From positions 3,410,001-3,474,000 of the forward strand of contig NZ_SHLD01000001.1 in the NCBI RefSeq assembly GCF_004217615.1: a stretch of DNA of 64,000 nt, read 5' to 3'. Source of the DNA: Micromonospora kangleipakensis. GTDB taxonomy: Bacteria > Actinomycetota > Actinomycetes > Mycobacteriales > Micromonosporaceae. The notes under the pieces were generated by a model. The model saw only the letters and a program-made list of their open reading frames with translations. It searched no databases and had not been told where the DNA came from. The translations under genes were made by a program, and so were the position numbers. Below, piece by piece: positions 62,023-64,000 of the stretch. Position 1 is the stretch's first letter; every line of letters starts with the position of its first letter.

Positions 62023-63714
62023 GTGAAGAACCCGGCGCCCCTCGCCGCCGCCGGCCGGGTGGCCGGAGCGGCCGCCCTCATCGCCGTACTCACCGTGGTC
62101 AGCCGGCTCGCCGGCTTCGGTCGTACCGCCGTCTTCACCTGGTCCCTCGCCCCGACCGACCTCGGCGGCGCGTACGTCGTCGCCAACGCCGTACCGAACT
62201 TCATCTTCGAGATCGTGGCCGGCGGGGCGCTGGCCAGTCTCGTCGTACCGCTGCTGGCCGCGGCCGTCGACGCCGGCGACCGTCGGGCGGTCACCGCGAC
62301 CACCGGCGCCCTGCTGACCTGGACCCTCAGCCTGCTGATCCCGCTGGCGGTGCTGGTGGCGTTGTTCGCCGATCCGCTGGTCGGCCTGCTCGGCGACGGG
62401 CTCAGCCTCGCCCAGCAGCAGTCCGGTGCCGGGATGCTGCGGGTCTTCGCCCCGCAGCTGCCGCTCTACGGCGTCGGCATCGTGCTCACCGGGGTGCTCC
62501 AGGCGCACCGGCGGTTCGCCTGGCCGGTGCTCGCGCCGCTGCTGTCCAGCGTCACCGTCATCGCGGTCTACCTGGGCTTCACCGCGGCCGAGGGGCGGCT
62601 GGCGACCGTCGGCGGCGTCAGCCGCGGCGGCGAGCTGCTGCTCTCCGGTGGCACCACGCTCGGCGTGGTGGTGCTCTCCCTGTCGCTGCTGATCCCGCTG
62701 CGCCGGCTCGGCCTCCGGCCGCGGGCGGGCTTCCGCTTCCCCGCCGACGCACGCGCCCGGGTCGGCCCGCTCGCGGTCGCTGGCGTGGTGACCGTCACCG
62801 CCCAGCAGATCGCCCTGATCGTGAGCCTCAACCAGGTCGGCTACGGCCGGGCATCCGACCCCGGCGTCTACAACCTGGCGCAGACCATCTACTTCCTGCC
62901 GTGGGCGGTGCTGGCCGTGCCGCTGGCGGTCGCCGCGTACCCCACCCTCGCGGCCGCCCGCGCGGCCGGTGACGAGCGGACCTACCGGGAGACCCTCGCC
63001 CCGGCGGTCCGCGGGGTGGTCCTGTTCAGCCTGCTGGGCGCCGCCGCGCTGGTCGGCACGGCGGTGCCGGTGGGGCACTTCTTCTTCGACCCACCGGTCG
63101 CCGGTGCGGCGGCGGCGGGCATCGCCGGGTTCGCGCCCGGCCTGCTCGGCTACGGCCTCTTCGCCGTGCTCACCCGGGCCCTCTACGCCCGCGGCGAGAC
63201 CCGGGCGGCGACCGTCGCCACCGCGGTGGGCTGGCTGACCGTGCCGGCCCTGGCGCTGCTCCTCGGGCGCCTGCTGCCCCTCGCCGACCGGGTCCTGGCC
63301 GTCACCCTGGCCACCTCGGGCGGCATGCTGGTCCTCGGTGGCCTGCTGATCGCCGCGGTGCTCCGCTCGGCCGGCCGCGACGCACTGGCCGGGGTGGGGC
63401 GGGCCGGGGCCGCCGGTCTGCTCGCCGGCGGGGTCGCCGGGCTCGGCGGGGTCGCCACGTCCCGCTGGCTCGCCGGGCTGGGCGACGGGACCCCGACGAC
63501 ATCGGAGGCGCTCGTTCAGGGCATGCTGTCCGGGGTCGTGGTCGGCGCCCTGTTCCTCGCCGTCGCCTGGCTGACGGACGAACGCGACGTGCGGCCGCTG
63601 CTCACCGCCGTGCTGCGCTGGCTGGGCCGGAGACGCCCGCCCACCGCGGCCGGCGGGCAGGAGGACCAGACGCCCCCGGAACGGGGTGGCGGGAAGGAGA
63701 CGGTGTCCCGGTGA
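62023..63714 (+). CDS. murJ: MurJ-family lipid II flippase
   Basis: A 563-residue MOP/MATE-like membrane protein with about 14 hydrophobic helices. Family marks are GFGRTAVFTWSLAPTDLGGAY, ANAVPNFIFEIVAGGALASLVVPLL (read in parts), QLPLYGVGIVLTGVLQAHRRF and VGYGRASDPGVYNLAQTIYFLPWAVLAVPLAVAAYPTLA (read in parts). It would flip lipid-linked precursors across the membrane. The GTG start follows the PNPT-like gene after one base. The C-terminal 40 residues are polar. Its TGA begins inside a 60-bp direct repeat. Confidence 0.85.
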   Translation: MKNPAPLAAAGRVAGAAALIAVLTVVSRLAGFGRTAVFTWSLAPTDLGGAYVVANAVPNFIFEIVAGGALASLVVPLLAAAVDAGDRRAVTATTGALLTWTLSLLIPLAVLVALFADPLVGLLGDGLSLAQQQSGAGMLRVFAPQLPLYGVGIVLTGVLQAHRRFAWPVLAPLLSSVTVIAVYLGFTAAEGRLATVGGVSRGGELLLSGGTTLGVVVLSLSLLIPLRRLGLRPRAGFRFPADARARVGPLAVAGVVTVTAQQIALIVSLNQVGYGRASDPGVYNLAQTIYFLPWAVLAVPLAVAAYPTLAAARAAGDERTYRETLAPAVRGVVLFSLLGAAALVGTAVPVGHFFFDPPVAGAAAAGIAGFAPGLLGYGLFAVLTRALYARGETRAATVATAVGWLTVPALALLLGRLLPLADRVLAVTLATSGGMLVLGGLLIAAVLRSAGRDALAGVGRAGAAGLLAGGVAGLGGVATSRWLAGLGDGTPTTSEALVQGMLSGVVVGALFLAVAWLTDERDVRPLLTAVLRWLGRRRPPTAAGGQEDQTPPERGGGKETVSR

Positions 63715-63830
63715 GCGCGAGGAGTGAGCCGGGTCTGCGAGCCCCGCAGTCGCGAACGGAAGAGGGTGCCGTGAGCGCGAGGAGTGAGCCGGGTCTGCGA
63801 GCCCCGCAGTCGCGAACGGAAGGCAGGCAA
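63711..63830. repeat. 60-bp tandem repeat spanning the murJ stop
   Basis: Two units starting GTGAGCGCGAGGAGTGAGCC lie at 63711-63770 and 63771-63830, differing only in the last few bases. The first includes the murJ stop (63712-63714) and the second ends at the next ATG. Confidence 0.95.
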
Positions 63831-63833
63831 TGA
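63711..63833 (+). CDS. 40-codon bridging frame made of two near-identical 20-codon repeats
   Basis: GTG at 63711 overlaps the murJ stop as GTGA, and the TGA at 63831-63833 overlaps the next gene's ATG. The frame reads SARSEPGLRAPQSRTE twice, separated by EGAV and ending GRQ. The underlying DNA is two 60-bp units (63711-63770 and 63771-63830) identical over about 52 bases. Its simplest job is to carry ribosomes from murJ to the glycosyltransferase gene. Whether the peptide is stable or used is unknown. Confidence 0.5.
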   Translation: MSARSEPGLRAPQSRTEEGAVSARSEPGLRAPQSRTEGRQ

Positions 63834-64000
63834 CCGACGCCACGTCGGCGCAGCGGTGGCCCGGATCGGTGGCCCTGCTGCTCGCCTCCAGCACGGGCGG
63901 GGTGGGACAGCACGTCCGCTCGATCGCCCGCGGCCTGACCGCCGCCGGCGTCACCGTGCTGGTCTGCGGCCCGGCCGCCACCGAGGAACAGTTCGACTTC
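63830..64000 (+). CDS. Family 4 glycosyltransferase, N-terminal part (cut by window edge)
   Basis: The first 57 codons are visible: VALLLASSTGGVGQHVRSIARGLTAAGVTVLVCGPA, read in parts. This is the usual GT-B/GT4 beginning, with the GGVGQH loop that contacts the acceptor. It starts at ATG overlapping the bridging frame's TGA. Placement after murJ and a PNPT-like gene suggests glycolipid or cell-wall polysaccharide synthesis. The frame runs off the window. Confidence 0.75.
   Translation, partial: MTDATSAQRWPGSVALLLASSTGGVGQHVRSIARGLTAAGVTVLVCGPAATEEQFDF

Overview
The window is high-GC actinobacterial chromosome, most likely Micromonospora or a close relative in the Micromonosporaceae. The evidence is the pervasive G/C third positions, many GTG starts with four-base stop/start overlaps, the actinobacterial 16S and 23S sequences, and gene order. 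The run tyrS, TPR protein, HAD phosphatase, tlyA, NAD kinase, recN, steA, mctB is the order known from Mycobacterium tuberculosis Rv1689-Rv1698. Most of the window is housekeeping DNA, with several accessory insertions.

Layout. 1-1.8 kb: end of hisG, a DMT transporter and a PH-domain membrane protein, chained by GTGA overlaps. 1.9-8.3 kb: translation genes infC-rpmI-rplT, an rRNA methyltransferase, a candidate leader-peptide attenuator, then pheS-pheT. 8.5-11.6 kb: a three-gene nucleotide-sugar/polysaccharide module (dehydrogenase, glycosyltransferase, epimerase). 11.65-21.5 kb: the complete arginine pathway argC-J-B-D-F-R plus argG-argH. Two ARG-box-like operators flank the argC promoter. 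A TnpB-only IS200/IS605 element sits exactly on the argR stop codon. 21.5-24.6 kb: a YjbR protein, a small DNA-binding-like protein, an alkyladenine DNA glycosylase and a BNR-propeller/MoaD-like pair. 24.5-26.7 kb: a decayed stretch with a DUF3224 remnant and a frameshifted second tnpB.

27-32.3 kb: an LLM flavin monooxygenase with its flavin reductase, then a stress island with two tandem universal stress proteins, Hsp20 and a cyclic-nucleotide-binding protein. Two DevR/DosR-like boxes lie in the divergent usp/hsp20 promoter region. 32.5-37.6 kb: acetyltransferases, a CNNM/CorC-like protein, an Nramp-like transporter with two small partner proteins, and a hotdog thioesterase. 37.7-39.0 kb: tyrS with a strong terminator. 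39.1-44.9 kb: a complete rRNA operon (two promoters, boxA, 16S, 23S, 5S, terminator) with no tRNA in the spacer. 44.9-52.0 kb: a 995-residue protein with a huge in-frame Arg/Gly/Phe repeat and an acidic tail, then HAD phosphatase, SCP2, phasin-like, tlyA and NAD kinase genes. 52.2-57 kb: a secreted 1242-residue subtilisin and a convergent regulator. 57-64 kb: recN, steA, mctB/steB, a polyprenyl-phosphate sugar transferase-like gene, murJ and the start of a glycosyltransferase. A duplicated 60-bp repeat that forms a 40-codon bridging frame links the last two.

The most unusual signals are the TnpB insertion that preserves the argR stop, the coupling repeat after murJ, the repeat protein beside the rRNA operon, the pheST leader, the DevR-like boxes, and tandem repeats that span stop codons at three separate genes.
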